Positions 1-6,957 of a DNA stretch of 64,000 bases are shown piece by piece. Positions within the stretch are counted from its first letter, which is position 1. Every line of letters begins with the position of its first letter. The notes below the pieces were generated by a model. That model had not been told where the DNA came from. It did no database searches and saw only the letters and a program-made list of their open reading frames with translations. This DNA comes from Roseiarcus sp963822215 (GTDB lineage: Bacteria; Pseudomonadota; Alphaproteobacteria; Rhizobiales; Beijerinckiaceae): NCBI GenBank assembly GCA_963822215.1, contig CAWGGX010000004.1:248001-312000 (forward strand), given 5' to 3'. The translations under genes and the position numbers were made by a program.

Positions 1-538
1 TTCGGTCGGCGTCGGTCGCCGTGCCCAGCGTGCCGAGCAGCCAGTCAGCGAGGGGAAAGGCCGAGTCGAAGCGTGTTCCCGGATGGCGGTGATGCAGGAA
101 ATGATACCAGACATAATACCGGAAGAGCGCCGTGCGGGCGAACCATCGACCGCGCGGCGCGTGCATCTCGAAATGGATCTCGTTGTAGATGTGGTTGTGC
201 AGCACGACCGCCGCCGCCATCGCGAGCCCCGAAACCCAGTCGAGCCAAAGAAGCGGCGCCGCGAGCAGCGCTGCCATCGCCGCGGTGACCCGGGCGTCGA
301 TGTCGAGAGCGTAGCGCGTTTCGTCGTCGTGCGCCGGCCGGTCGAAGCGCGGAAACGCCTGGTGATGCAGGGCGTGCCGGCGAAAGATTTCGCCGAACGG
401 CCAGATGAGGCCCCTTGCGTCCTTCCAGCGCGGATCGTGCGAAGGCCAGCGGTGGATCGCGTTGGCGACGAGCGAGACGACGACATAGCTCGCCGCCACG
501 CTCCATAGGCCATGCACCATCCAGCCGATTGCGCTCAT
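1..538 (-). CDS. Fatty-acid-hydroxylase-like membrane protein, 3' end off the window
   Basis: The reading frame is open from ATG at 538 down to base 1, so the C-terminus lies outside the window. The protein begins MSAIGWMVHGLWSV with a hydrophobic segment and has a second hydrophobic stretch around residues 75-105. Histidine clusters HALHH (about residue 53), HNHIYNEIHFEMH (about 107-119) and HFLHHRHPG (about 145) resemble the di-iron histidine boxes of the fatty acid hydroxylase / sterol desaturase superfamily, which act on lipids in the membrane; the exact substrate cannot be told. The start overlaps the stop of the upstream acetyltransferase gene as ATGA, suggesting translational coupling. 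The family call is inference from the histidine pattern. Confidence 0.72.
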   Translation of the reverse strand, partial: MSAIGWMVHGLWSVAASYVVVSLVANAIHRWPSHDPRWKDARGLIWPFGEIFRRHALHHQAFPRFDRPAHDDETRYALDIDARVTAAMAALLAAPLLWLDWVSGLAMAAAVVLHNHIYNEIHFEMHAPRGRWFARTALFRYYVWYHFLHHRHPGTRFDSAFPLADWLLGTLGTATDADR

Positions 539-1251
539 CCGGCGGCGCCGCGCGGCGCCAGGCTCGAAAGGCTCTCTTTCTGTCGCCCACCGACGTCAAA
601 ATTGTCGCGCCGAAGCCAGCGCTCGAACGCCGTCCGGCGCGCCGGCCAGTCGCCGTCGAGCATCGAAAACCAGGCGGTGTCGCGGCTGCGGCCCTTGACG
701 ATCATGTGCTGGCGGAAGACGCCCTCGAAGGCGAAGCCGAGCCGTTCCGCGGCGCGCCGCGAGGGCGCGTTCAGCGCATTGCATTTCCACTCGTAGCGCC
801 GGTAGCCGAGCGTGTCGAAGACATAGGAAGCGAACAGATATTGCGCCTCGGTGGCGCCCGCCGTGCGCTGCAGGGCGGGTGTGTACATGACGTTGCCGAC
901 CTCGATCACGCGGTTCGCCGGATCGATGCGCATCAGCGTCTGGTAGCCGAGCGCCCGGCCCGTGGCGTTGTCGACCACGGCGAAGAACAGCGGGTCCTCC
1001 GAACGCGCTTTCGCGCCAACGCTCTCGCGGAAATCCCTCAGGGTCGCGTAGGGCCCGTCGCCGAGGTAGGTCCAGACGCGCTCGCGGTCCGGGTCGCCGT
1101 TCGAGCCGTCGTAGAGCGAGACCGCGTGCTTGCGGGGGTCGAGGGGCTCTAGCGTGACCCAGCGTCCCTTGAGCGTTACCCGCTGGGGCCGCTCGGCGGG
1201 ATGGGCGTCGACCTCGGGGCCGAGGGGCTGGCGCTCGTCTTCTTGCGTCAT
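535..1251 (-). CDS. GNAT family N-acetyltransferase (RimJ/RimL-like)
   Basis: A 238-residue protein with the layout of RimJ/RimL-type GNAT enzymes, which transfer acetyl from acetyl-CoA to an amine. VTLKGRWVTLEPLDPRKHA (about residues 25-43) matches the family's N-terminal strand. The core contains GYQTLMRIDPANRVIEVG and VMYTPALQRTAGATEAQY, followed by RRYEWKCNALNAPSRRAAERLGFAFEGVFRQHM, the usual 'N-x-x-S-x-x-x-x-E-x-x-G-F-x-x-E-G' stretch. It probably acts on a small molecule or a protein N-terminus in the cytoplasm; the substrate is unknown. Its stop overlaps the next start by ATGA, so it forms a two-gene unit with the hydroxylase-like gene. Confidence 0.85.
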   Translation of the reverse strand: MTQEDERQPLGPEVDAHPAERPQRVTLKGRWVTLEPLDPRKHAVSLYDGSNGDPDRERVWTYLGDGPYATLRDFRESVGAKARSEDPLFFAVVDNATGRALGYQTLMRIDPANRVIEVGNVMYTPALQRTAGATEAQYLFASYVFDTLGYRRYEWKCNALNAPSRRAAERLGFAFEGVFRQHMIVKGRSRDTAWFSMLDGDWPARRTAFERWLRRDNFDVGGRQKESLSSLAPRGAAG

Positions 1252-1274
1252 GTCGCTCTAACCGAATCTCGTCA

Positions 1275-1670
1275 CTATGGATTTATATCAGTTCGCAAAA
1301 AATCGTCGCCTTTGAAAAGCAGGTGTGCGCTGTGCGTCTTCGCGCAGGCGTAAGACAGACAGTCCGCGAAGTTCAGCCGCGCGGGATGCCGTCCCTTGCC
1401 GAACCTGATGAAACAGTCGACCGCTGCGGCGCCTATGGCGTTTGTCACCTCGATTTCGGCGATCCCAGCCTCATTGAGAAAGCGATCGAACTGCGTCTCG
1501 GCTGCTCGCGGCGAAAAATCCAGGCGGCGGCTTAAAACGATGCAGGTCTCCAATCGAACGACGGGCGACGTCATGCGCCGTTCGGCCGCGTCGATCGCTT
1601 CGAGGAACCGATCCCGGTCCGGCTCATTTGCGAGAATTGCAACGAACGACGACGTGTCGATGAAAATCAC
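1275..1670 (-). CDS. vapC: VapC-type PIN-domain toxin
   Basis: A 131-residue PIN-domain protein, expected to be a Mg-dependent endoribonuclease toxin. FIDTSSFVAIL at the N-terminus supplies the first conserved Asp, LETCIVLSRR the conserved Glu, and LNFADCLSYACAKTHSAHLLFKGDDF the C-terminal acidic residues. The GTG start at 1670 is preferred over an upstream TTG (1679) because it overlaps the antitoxin stop as GTGA, the usual coupling of such pairs, and brings the protein to normal VapC length. The gene is downstream of the antitoxin in a bicistronic unit. The RNA target is not predictable. Confidence 0.88.
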   Translation of the reverse strand: MIFIDTSSFVAILANEPDRDRFLEAIDAAERRMTSPVVRLETCIVLSRRLDFSPRAAETQFDRFLNEAGIAEIEVTNAIGAAAVDCFIRFGKGRHPARLNFADCLSYACAKTHSAHLLFKGDDFLRTDINP

Positions 1671-1906
1671 TGTCCCCAAAGGTCGTCGATCTCTTCTTTT
1701 GTGACCTCCCGCGCATTTGGCCCCGCCATTGCCACGGTCTCGTCCGCCAGCGCTTCGAGCCGCTCCACAAGCGGCCGCTTGTCGCGCTCGCGCTTGAGCT
1801 CGGCTTTCAGCGCGTGGGCGATGGCTTCGGTCATGTTGGTCTTGCGCAGCCGGGCGAGCTCGCGGGCGAGCGCGCCGACTTCGGGATCGCGGATGCTGAT
1901 GCCCAT
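1667..1906 (-). CDS. vapB: VapB-type antitoxin (PSK/Rv0623-like)
   Basis: A 79-residue protein beginning MGISIRDPEVGALARELARL. It has an N-terminal ribbon-helix-helix-like part (residues 1-35) containing RKTNMTEAIAHALKAEL, and an acidic C-terminus ending EVTKEEIDDLWGQ that would wrap the toxin. This is the pattern of PSK-transcription-factor-type antitoxins that pair with PIN toxins. The frame runs further upstream, but the ATG at 1906 starts the conserved domain and lies just inside the repeated operator-like sequence, so it is chosen. It overlaps vapC by four bases. Autoregulation by the VapBC complex is expected from family knowledge. Confidence 0.85.
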   Translation of the reverse strand: MGISIRDPEVGALARELARLRKTNMTEAIAHALKAELKRERDKRPLVERLEALADETVAMAGPNAREVTKEEIDDLWGQ

Positions 1907-1916
1907 GGTGGGCTCC

Positions 1917-1950
1917 GTATATACGAACGCGTCTTCCGAGTATATACGAA
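1917..1950. promoter_or_regulatory. Candidate VapBC operator: direct repeat of GTATATACGAA
   Basis: The 11-mer GTATATACGAA occurs at 1917-1927 and again at 1940-1950, a 23-bp centre-to-centre spacing (about two helical turns). The first eight bases, GTATATAC, are themselves palindromic, so each repeat could bind a ribbon-helix-helix dimer. The repeats lie immediately upstream of the vapB start, in the place where the VapBC complex normally binds to repress its own promoter. No protein binding can be shown from sequence. Confidence 0.6.
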
Positions 1951-1962
1951 GCCCTGCCGCGG

Positions 1963-3786
1963 TCAATGATTGTCCCGCGGGACGCCCGCCGTCTGCGCCA
2001 GGCGCTGGTACTCGACGGCCGGCTTCAGCACCATGCCCTCGTCGAACTGCGCCACCATCGACCGCTGGATCTGCTGCCACGGGGTCTGGCTCTTCGGATA
2101 GGCGTAGCCGCCGTGCTTTTGCAGCTCGGCGCGGCGCAGGTTCAGTTCGTCCTTGGACACGAGGATATTGGCCTCGTGCTTCAGGAGGTCGATCCGCACC
2201 CGGTCGCCGGTCTTGACCAGCGCCAGCCCGCCACCGGCCGCCGCCTCAGGCGAAGCGTTGAGGATCGACGGCGATCCCGACGTGCCCGACTGGCGCCCGT
2301 CGCCGATGCAGGGCAACGCGTGCACGCCCTTCTTGATCAGCGCCGCAGGCGGCTGCATGTTGACCACTTCCGCGCCGCCCGGATAGCCGATCGGCCCGGT
2401 TCCGCGGATGAACAGGATGCAGCGCTCGTCGATGGCGAGCGCCGGATCGTCGATGCGGTGGTGGTAGTCCTCGGGCCCATCGAACACGATGGCGCGGCCC
2501 TCGAACGCTTCCGGGTCGTCGGGGTTGGAGAGGAACCGTTTGCGGAACTCCTCGTCGATCACGCTGGTCTTCATGACCGCGTCGTCGAACAGGTTGCCCG
2601 ACAGCACGACAAAGCCCGCGTCCTGCTTCAGCGGCGTCTCGATCGGCAAGATGACGAGGGGATCCTCCGCGACGGTCGCGGCGCAATTCTCGCCGATCGT
2701 CCGCCCGTTGGCGGTGATGGCGCCCTCGCGAACCAGCTTCCGCTTCATCAGTTCGTGCACCACCGCCGGGACCCCGCCGGCGCGATAGAACTCCTCGCCG
2801 AGGTACTTGCCCGCCGGCTGCATGTTGACCAGCAGCGGAACGCGGCGGCCGATCGTCTCCCAGTCGGCGATGTTGAGCTCGACCCCGATGTGGCGGGCGA
2901 TCGCGTTGACGTGGATCGGCGCGTTGGTCGAGCCGCCGATCGCGCTGTTGACGACAATGGCGTTCTCGAACGCCTCGCGCGTCAGGATGTCGGACGGCTT
3001 TAGGTCCTCCCACACCATCTCGACGACGCGCTTACCCGTATCGTAGGCGATCTGGCCGCGCTCGCGGTAGGGCGCGGGGATGGCGGCGCAGCCGGGCAGG
3101 CTCATGCCGAGCGCCTCGGCGAGCGCGTTCATCGTCGAGGCGGTGCCCATGGTGTTGCAATGGCCGGTCGAGGGCGCCGAGGACGTGACCAGCGCCATGA
3201 ACTCCTCGTAGTCGATCTTGCCCTCGGCCAGATCGGAGCGCGCCTGCCAGACGATCGTCCCGGACCCGGTCCGTTCGCCGTGACGCCATCCGTTCAACAT
3301 CGGGCCGCCCGAAAGCACGATCGCCGGAATGTTCACCGTCGCCGCCGCCATGATGCAGGCCGGGGTCGTCTTGTCGCATCCGGTGGTCAGCACCACGCCG
3401 TCGAGGAAATAGCCCATCAAAATCTCGACCAGGCCGAGATAGGCGAGATTGCGGTCGAGCGCCGCGGTCGGCCGCTTGCCGGTCTCCTGCAGCGGATGGA
3501 CCGGAAACTCGAACGCGATCCCGCCGGCGGCGACGATCCCGTCGCGCACCCGCTTGGCGAGCTCGAGGTGATGGCGGTTGCAGGGCACGAGGTCCGAGCC
3601 GGTCTGGGCGATGCCGATGATCGGCTTGCCGGAGCGCAATTCCGCCGGCGTGAGGCCGTAGTTGAGGTAGCGCTCGATGTAGAGCGCCGTCATGCCCGGA
3701 TTATCGGGGTTATCGAACCATAGCCTTGAGCGCAGCGGGCGCTTGGCCCCGCCTGTTTCGCCGTCGGTCTTGGGCTTGTCTGCCAT
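1963..3786 (-). CDS. IlvD/Edd family sugar-acid dehydratase
   Basis: A 607-residue member of the dihydroxy-acid / phosphogluconate dehydratase family. These Fe-S enzymes remove water from sugar acids or dihydroxy acids. Cluster and active-site motifs visible are TTGCDKTTPACIMAA, TGHCNTMGTAST and MSLPGCAAIPAPYRERGQ, with the C-terminal GDGRQSGTSGSPSILNASPE. The N-terminus, LWFDNPDNPGMTALYIERYL, resembles L-arabinonate/D-xylonate-type dehydratases more than IlvD itself, so the likely role is pentonate or hexonate breakdown; this sub-assignment is inference. The frame extends to 3999, but ATG 3786 is preceded by a purine-rich GGGAGAAAAGG and begins the conserved protein. It is read towards the vapBC pair. 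Confidence 0.85.
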   Translation of the reverse strand: MADKPKTDGETGGAKRPLRSRLWFDNPDNPGMTALYIERYLNYGLTPAELRSGKPIIGIAQTGSDLVPCNRHHLELAKRVRDGIVAAGGIAFEFPVHPLQETGKRPTAALDRNLAYLGLVEILMGYFLDGVVLTTGCDKTTPACIMAAATVNIPAIVLSGGPMLNGWRHGERTGSGTIVWQARSDLAEGKIDYEEFMALVTSSAPSTGHCNTMGTASTMNALAEALGMSLPGCAAIPAPYRERGQIAYDTGKRVVEMVWEDLKPSDILTREAFENAIVVNSAIGGSTNAPIHVNAIARHIGVELNIADWETIGRRVPLLVNMQPAGKYLGEEFYRAGGVPAVVHELMKRKLVREGAITANGRTIGENCAATVAEDPLVILPIETPLKQDAGFVVLSGNLFDDAVMKTSVIDEEFRKRFLSNPDDPEAFEGRAIVFDGPEDYHHRIDDPALAIDERCILFIRGTGPIGYPGGAEVVNMQPPAALIKKGVHALPCIGDGRQSGTSGSPSILNASPEAAAGGGLALVKTGDRVRIDLLKHEANILVSKDELNLRRAELQKHGGYAYPKSQTPWQQIQRSMVAQFDEGMVLKPAVEYQRLAQTAGVPRDNH

Positions 3787-4263
3787 TGTCGAACCTTTTC
3801 TCCCGCCCGTCTCGCTGTCCGCGTCGCGGTGGCATGCCAGTATGAGCGGGTCGGCCGGACGATTCAATGTTTGGCCGGAAAGTGCGCCGGCGAGGCGATT
3901 GGGCTCGGGCGACAGGTCCTCGCGCGCCCCGCGGGACCGGACCCATGCGCCGCCGGTCGTCAAAATCAAAGATTTGGCGCCCGAGCCAGGAGGCCTCACA
4001 GGACGGATTGCGGTCCCTGGAAGCCAACACTTTGAACGGCTGGAATGCGCAAATAGCGGCCATTGAGTGCGAGGCTAAGGCCACATTTCACGATGCTCGC
4101 GCAATCGAAATGTGGTTCCCGACGCGGGCCGTCGGCGTCATGGGCGCGCCCTGGCAGATTGCGACTGCAAGTCGCGCGGCGCGACCGCTCGCGCACAAAC
4201 TCGACACTGCGGTGAGAAACGCCCATCATTGGAGGCAATTCCGAGCGACGCGGAGGGAATGTC
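3787..4263. other. Divergent intergenic region, no gene seen
   Basis: The 477 bases separate two divergently read genes and should hold both promoters. Open frames here have no start with a ribosome site and read as shadows. No repeat or RNA gene was recognised. Confidence 0.5.
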
Positions 4264-5088
4264 ATGTCGCGCTGGTTATGGGCTTTGCTCGGGGGCGTCG
4301 TCCTCGTCGCGATCGCAGCCGTCATCTGGACGGCCACCAACCAGACGAATGTCGCACCCTCCGTTTCGTCAGGTCAGGCACCTGTCACTCTCGCGCCTGT
4401 CACTCCCGCGCCCGCACCTGCGCCGGTCGCCCAGAAACCCGCGCCGTCGTCGGCTCCCACCCCTGCCGCGCAGGAAGCCGCGCGCTTGCCTCCGCCCTCA
4501 CCTGCGCCTCCGGCCGCGCAGGAGGCGACAGCCCCGGCCGCTCCGGCTGCTCCCACGGCTCCCGATGCGGGACAACAAGCCGCTCCGCCGCCTGCTGCAG
4601 CGCCGTCCGTGACGTCCTCGGCTCCGTCCGTTATCGCGCAGGAGTCCCCGCCTCCGCCTGCTCCCGGCCCGCTCACCAAGGCGCCTCTCCCGCCGCCCGC
4701 GGCCGAACAGGAAACGCCCGAAGTCCAAGGCCAATACGCGCCCAAGAGCCTCGCGCAGCTGGTCGGCGCATGGGCCTATTCCGCGGAGGATTGCGACAAG
4801 CTTTTCCAGCGGCGCGGCGGCGGCTGGGCCTACCGGCAGCCAGTGGACAAGTTCGCCCAGGCTGCGATTGTCGAGTCGCCGAAGAGGATCCTTCTGCCTT
4901 CCGCCACCTGTCAGATCGAGCGGGCGTCTGAAGTGGAAGGCGCCCTCAAGGTGAGCGCTGATTGCGCGGACTCAATTAGCTTCACGTCCCGCAGCACGGT
5001 CATTACGCTCCGCTCCGCCACCGAACTCGTCTACAGCGCTTCCGGCGATCCGGTGCTCGCCACAACCCTGAAGAAATGTGCGCCGTAA
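4264..5088 (+). CDS. Pro/Ala-rich membrane-anchored or exported protein, unknown function
   Basis: A 274-residue protein that I do not recognise. Residues 1-24 (MSRWLWALLGGVVLVAIAAV and following) form an uncleaved anchor or signal peptide. Residues about 30-155 are a Pro/Ala/Thr-rich linker of APA and PPP runs, typical of a periplasm-spanning stalk. The last 115 residues form a compact domain with four cysteines (AEDCDKL, SATCQIE, SADCADS, LKKCAP), probably two disulfides. A good ribosome site (GGAGGGAA) precedes the ATG. Similar stalk-plus-small-domain proteins occur in rhizobial relatives without assigned function. The long frames on the other strand here come from the biased Pro/Ala codons. 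Confidence 0.75.
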   Translation: MSRWLWALLGGVVLVAIAAVIWTATNQTNVAPSVSSGQAPVTLAPVTPAPAPAPVAQKPAPSSAPTPAAQEAARLPPPSPAPPAAQEATAPAAPAAPTAPDAGQQAAPPPAAAPSVTSSAPSVIAQESPPPPAPGPLTKAPLPPPAAEQETPEVQGQYAPKSLAQLVGAWAYSAEDCDKLFQRRGGGWAYRQPVDKFAQAAIVESPKRILLPSATCQIERASEVEGALKVSADCADSISFTSRSTVITLRSATELVYSASGDPVLATTLKKCAP

Positions 5089-5483
5089 GGGACGGCTGTG
5101 AATTCGTGCTTCGCGCCCTCTCTTTGATCTACCAAGCTTGCTGGCAAATCAACATGTTTGACCTGCGGAGCGTCGGCGTTGCGGACTGACGCGCCAGCGC
5201 GAGCAACCAAGTTCCGAGGATCCTCCAGCGGAGGGTAGCGGCCCGTTGGTCCACGACGCAGCGAGGCCGATTGTTGCGAAATCGGCGTTTTCGTGGTTGA
5301 ATTCAGGCGAGCTGCGGACATCAAACGGTCGGCGATGCGTCGCTCGCGGGAATACGCAGCGGAGAGCCTAGGGGCTCTACTTGAAGCAGCCCAAGTGTTC
5401 AGTTGCTCACATGAGTTCGCGGCCCCTTTTTGGGGACAGCGATTTTTTCAGCGTAAAAAGCAAAAAATAGGAAAGGGAGCGAA
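5089..5483. other. Intergenic region without a convincing gene
   Basis: The 395 bases contain only frames with atypical composition. The last 80 bases are more AT-rich than the surroundings and probably hold the promoter of the OmpA-like gene. No recognisable repeat. Confidence 0.4.
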
Positions 5484-5948
5484 ATGACAAGAAGCAGTAT
5501 AACGAAGGGCCTTGCAGCGGCTTCCGTCGGCTTTTTTGTCGCTTACGCCGGGACAGCGCAAGAGGTGAAGAATCTGCCGCTAGGCGCTACGGCCCATTTT
5601 ATCTATTTTCCCACTGGCGGCTATGCGTTAGATGCCAAGGACCAAGCCCAAGTACGCGACGTAGCTGGAATGATGCAAAGCAATCCAGACTTCGTTGGCA
5701 CAATCCTTGGCAAGACCGATTCAGTTGGCTCTGCGCAATTCAACGAACGCCTATCACAACGACGCGCCAACGCTGTATTCGAGGCTTTGGTGTATGACAA
5801 CAAAGTGTCAGAGAACCGGATACAGATGTGCTGGACCGGCGAGCGCCTGCCGTTCACATCAACTGCCGATGAAACAGCAGAAGCGCAGAACAGAATGGCT
5901 GCGATTATCGTAAGCAAGGCGACGGATGCACATTTTTGCGGCGGTTAG
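5484..5948 (+). CDS. OmpA-C-like domain protein, exported
   Basis: A 154-residue exported protein. Residues 1-25 are a signal peptide (LAAASVGFFVAYAGTA, cleavage near AGTAQE). The rest is one OmpA-C-like peptidoglycan-binding domain: IYFPTGGYALDAKDQAQV corresponds to the first strand, LGKTDSVGSAQFNERLSQRR to the 'TD-G-N-LS-RRA' core, and AQNRMAAIIVS to the terminal 'NRRV' motif. An Asp and an Arg that contact diaminopimelate in the family are in place. A strong ribosome site (AGGAAAGGGAG) precedes the ATG. Codon use and base composition are less GC-rich than in neighbouring core genes, hinting at recent arrival. It stands alone. Confidence 0.78.
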   Translation: MTRSSITKGLAAASVGFFVAYAGTAQEVKNLPLGATAHFIYFPTGGYALDAKDQAQVRDVAGMMQSNPDFVGTILGKTDSVGSAQFNERLSQRRANAVFEALVYDNKVSENRIQMCWTGERLPFTSTADETAEAQNRMAAIIVSKATDAHFCGG

Positions 5949-6052
5949 GCGCGCTCTGATGGTGTTGGCTAACACACGCCACGCCGCATACCCGCAGACT
6001 GCCTGCTGCGCAGGATTCTAAGACATCGCGTGGGTATGGATGGCTGGCGGCA

Positions 6053-6105
6053 AAAAAGGGGAAGCGGTGAGCGCCAGCAAACGCCTGCCGTTCTGCGCTT
6101 CCCCA
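6053..6105 (-). terminator. Candidate rho-independent terminator (minus strand)
   Basis: GGGGAAGCG (6059-6067) and CGCTTCCCC (6097-6105) form a 9-bp perfect stem. On the minus strand the stem is followed directly by six T residues (6058-6053), the layout of an intrinsic terminator for leftward transcripts. The 29-base interior can pair further. It would stop transcription leaving the IS91-like region towards the OmpA-like gene. Confidence 0.5.
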
Positions 6106-6312
6106 ATTTCAAGCTGGAGAGGCGGGACCGCACGCCTTGCCGCCTCTTTCGATGAGTCCGTGGCAGCAACCTTCGCGTTACCCTTCGCGCGCCGACGGGA
6201 TCTGCAACGCCGGAACCGCTGTTACTGGGGCGTGGTCAACGGCGTCCAATCGACGAACCCATCGCGGCTGCGACGTCCAGGGGCGATCCGTTATGTCCGC
6301 TTTACTGAAGGG

Positions 6313-6371
6313 TTTCGGACGCCGGCCCTTGGCAGGCGCGCTGGGCCGGGCGCTGGGGCCGGCGTCCGAAA
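6313..6371. repeat. 16-bp perfect inverted repeat beside the IS91-like element
   Basis: TTTCGGACGCCGGCCC at 6313-6328 is repeated in reverse complement at 6356-6371, with 27 bases between. The hairpin lies about 300 bases beyond the stop of the IS91-like transposase. IS91-type elements lack terminal inverted repeats but end in hairpin-like termini, so this is a candidate for the terminus region; that reading is inference. Confidence 0.5.
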
Positions 6372-6957
6372 GCCTCGTAAGGGGGAAACCGCGGGTAGGA
6401 AGAGGCGCGGATTGGCTGGGCGCGACCTATGGGGATTTGAAGGTCGCGGACGGATCGCCGATGTGGCGGCGGGGGCGAAAGGCGGTCGGCGTTGCCGTCG
6501 AGAGCGAACACGACGGGCCTTTTCGGGGGCGAGGATGCGAGCAGCGGGTATGGGAGCGGCGTCGGGAGAGCGTCCGCGGCGGTCGTGAGGACATCGGCTT
6601 GCTGCTCCGGCGCGTGGCTGGAGGCGCGGCGAGACGGGGTTGCGTGGGAATCGCGGCGACGGTCATGAGGTGTCGATCCTGATGCGGGTCGGCGACGGCG
6701 GGCGGCCGGGGCGCGCGCCTTCGAAGGTTTCGACGATGATCATCCGGCCGCCGCAACAGGGGCAGCGTCGCACAGGCGAAGCTGTTTCGGCTTGGCTGTT
6801 CGCCTCGGCGTGCGAGAGCTCAGATGTGGTCTTCGGCGCGGCGAGCGCTTGGCGGACGCGCTCGATGGTGCGCGCCCGAACCGTGCCGGCGAACAGGCCG
6901 TAGTGGCGGATGCGGTGGAAGCCGCTGGGCAGGACGTGCAGGAGAAAGCGGCGGATG

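Noticed and set aside
45..599. A 184-codon minus-strand frame at the left edge
   Set aside because: It is a shadow of the hydroxylase-like gene, which is open off the window in another frame and has the histidine boxes.
3867..4931. A 354-codon plus-strand frame overlapping the Pro/Ala-rich gene
   Set aside because: The overlapping gene at 4264-5088 has a signal sequence, a ribosome site and sensible composition; the longer frame is Arg-rich and begins in the divergent promoter region.
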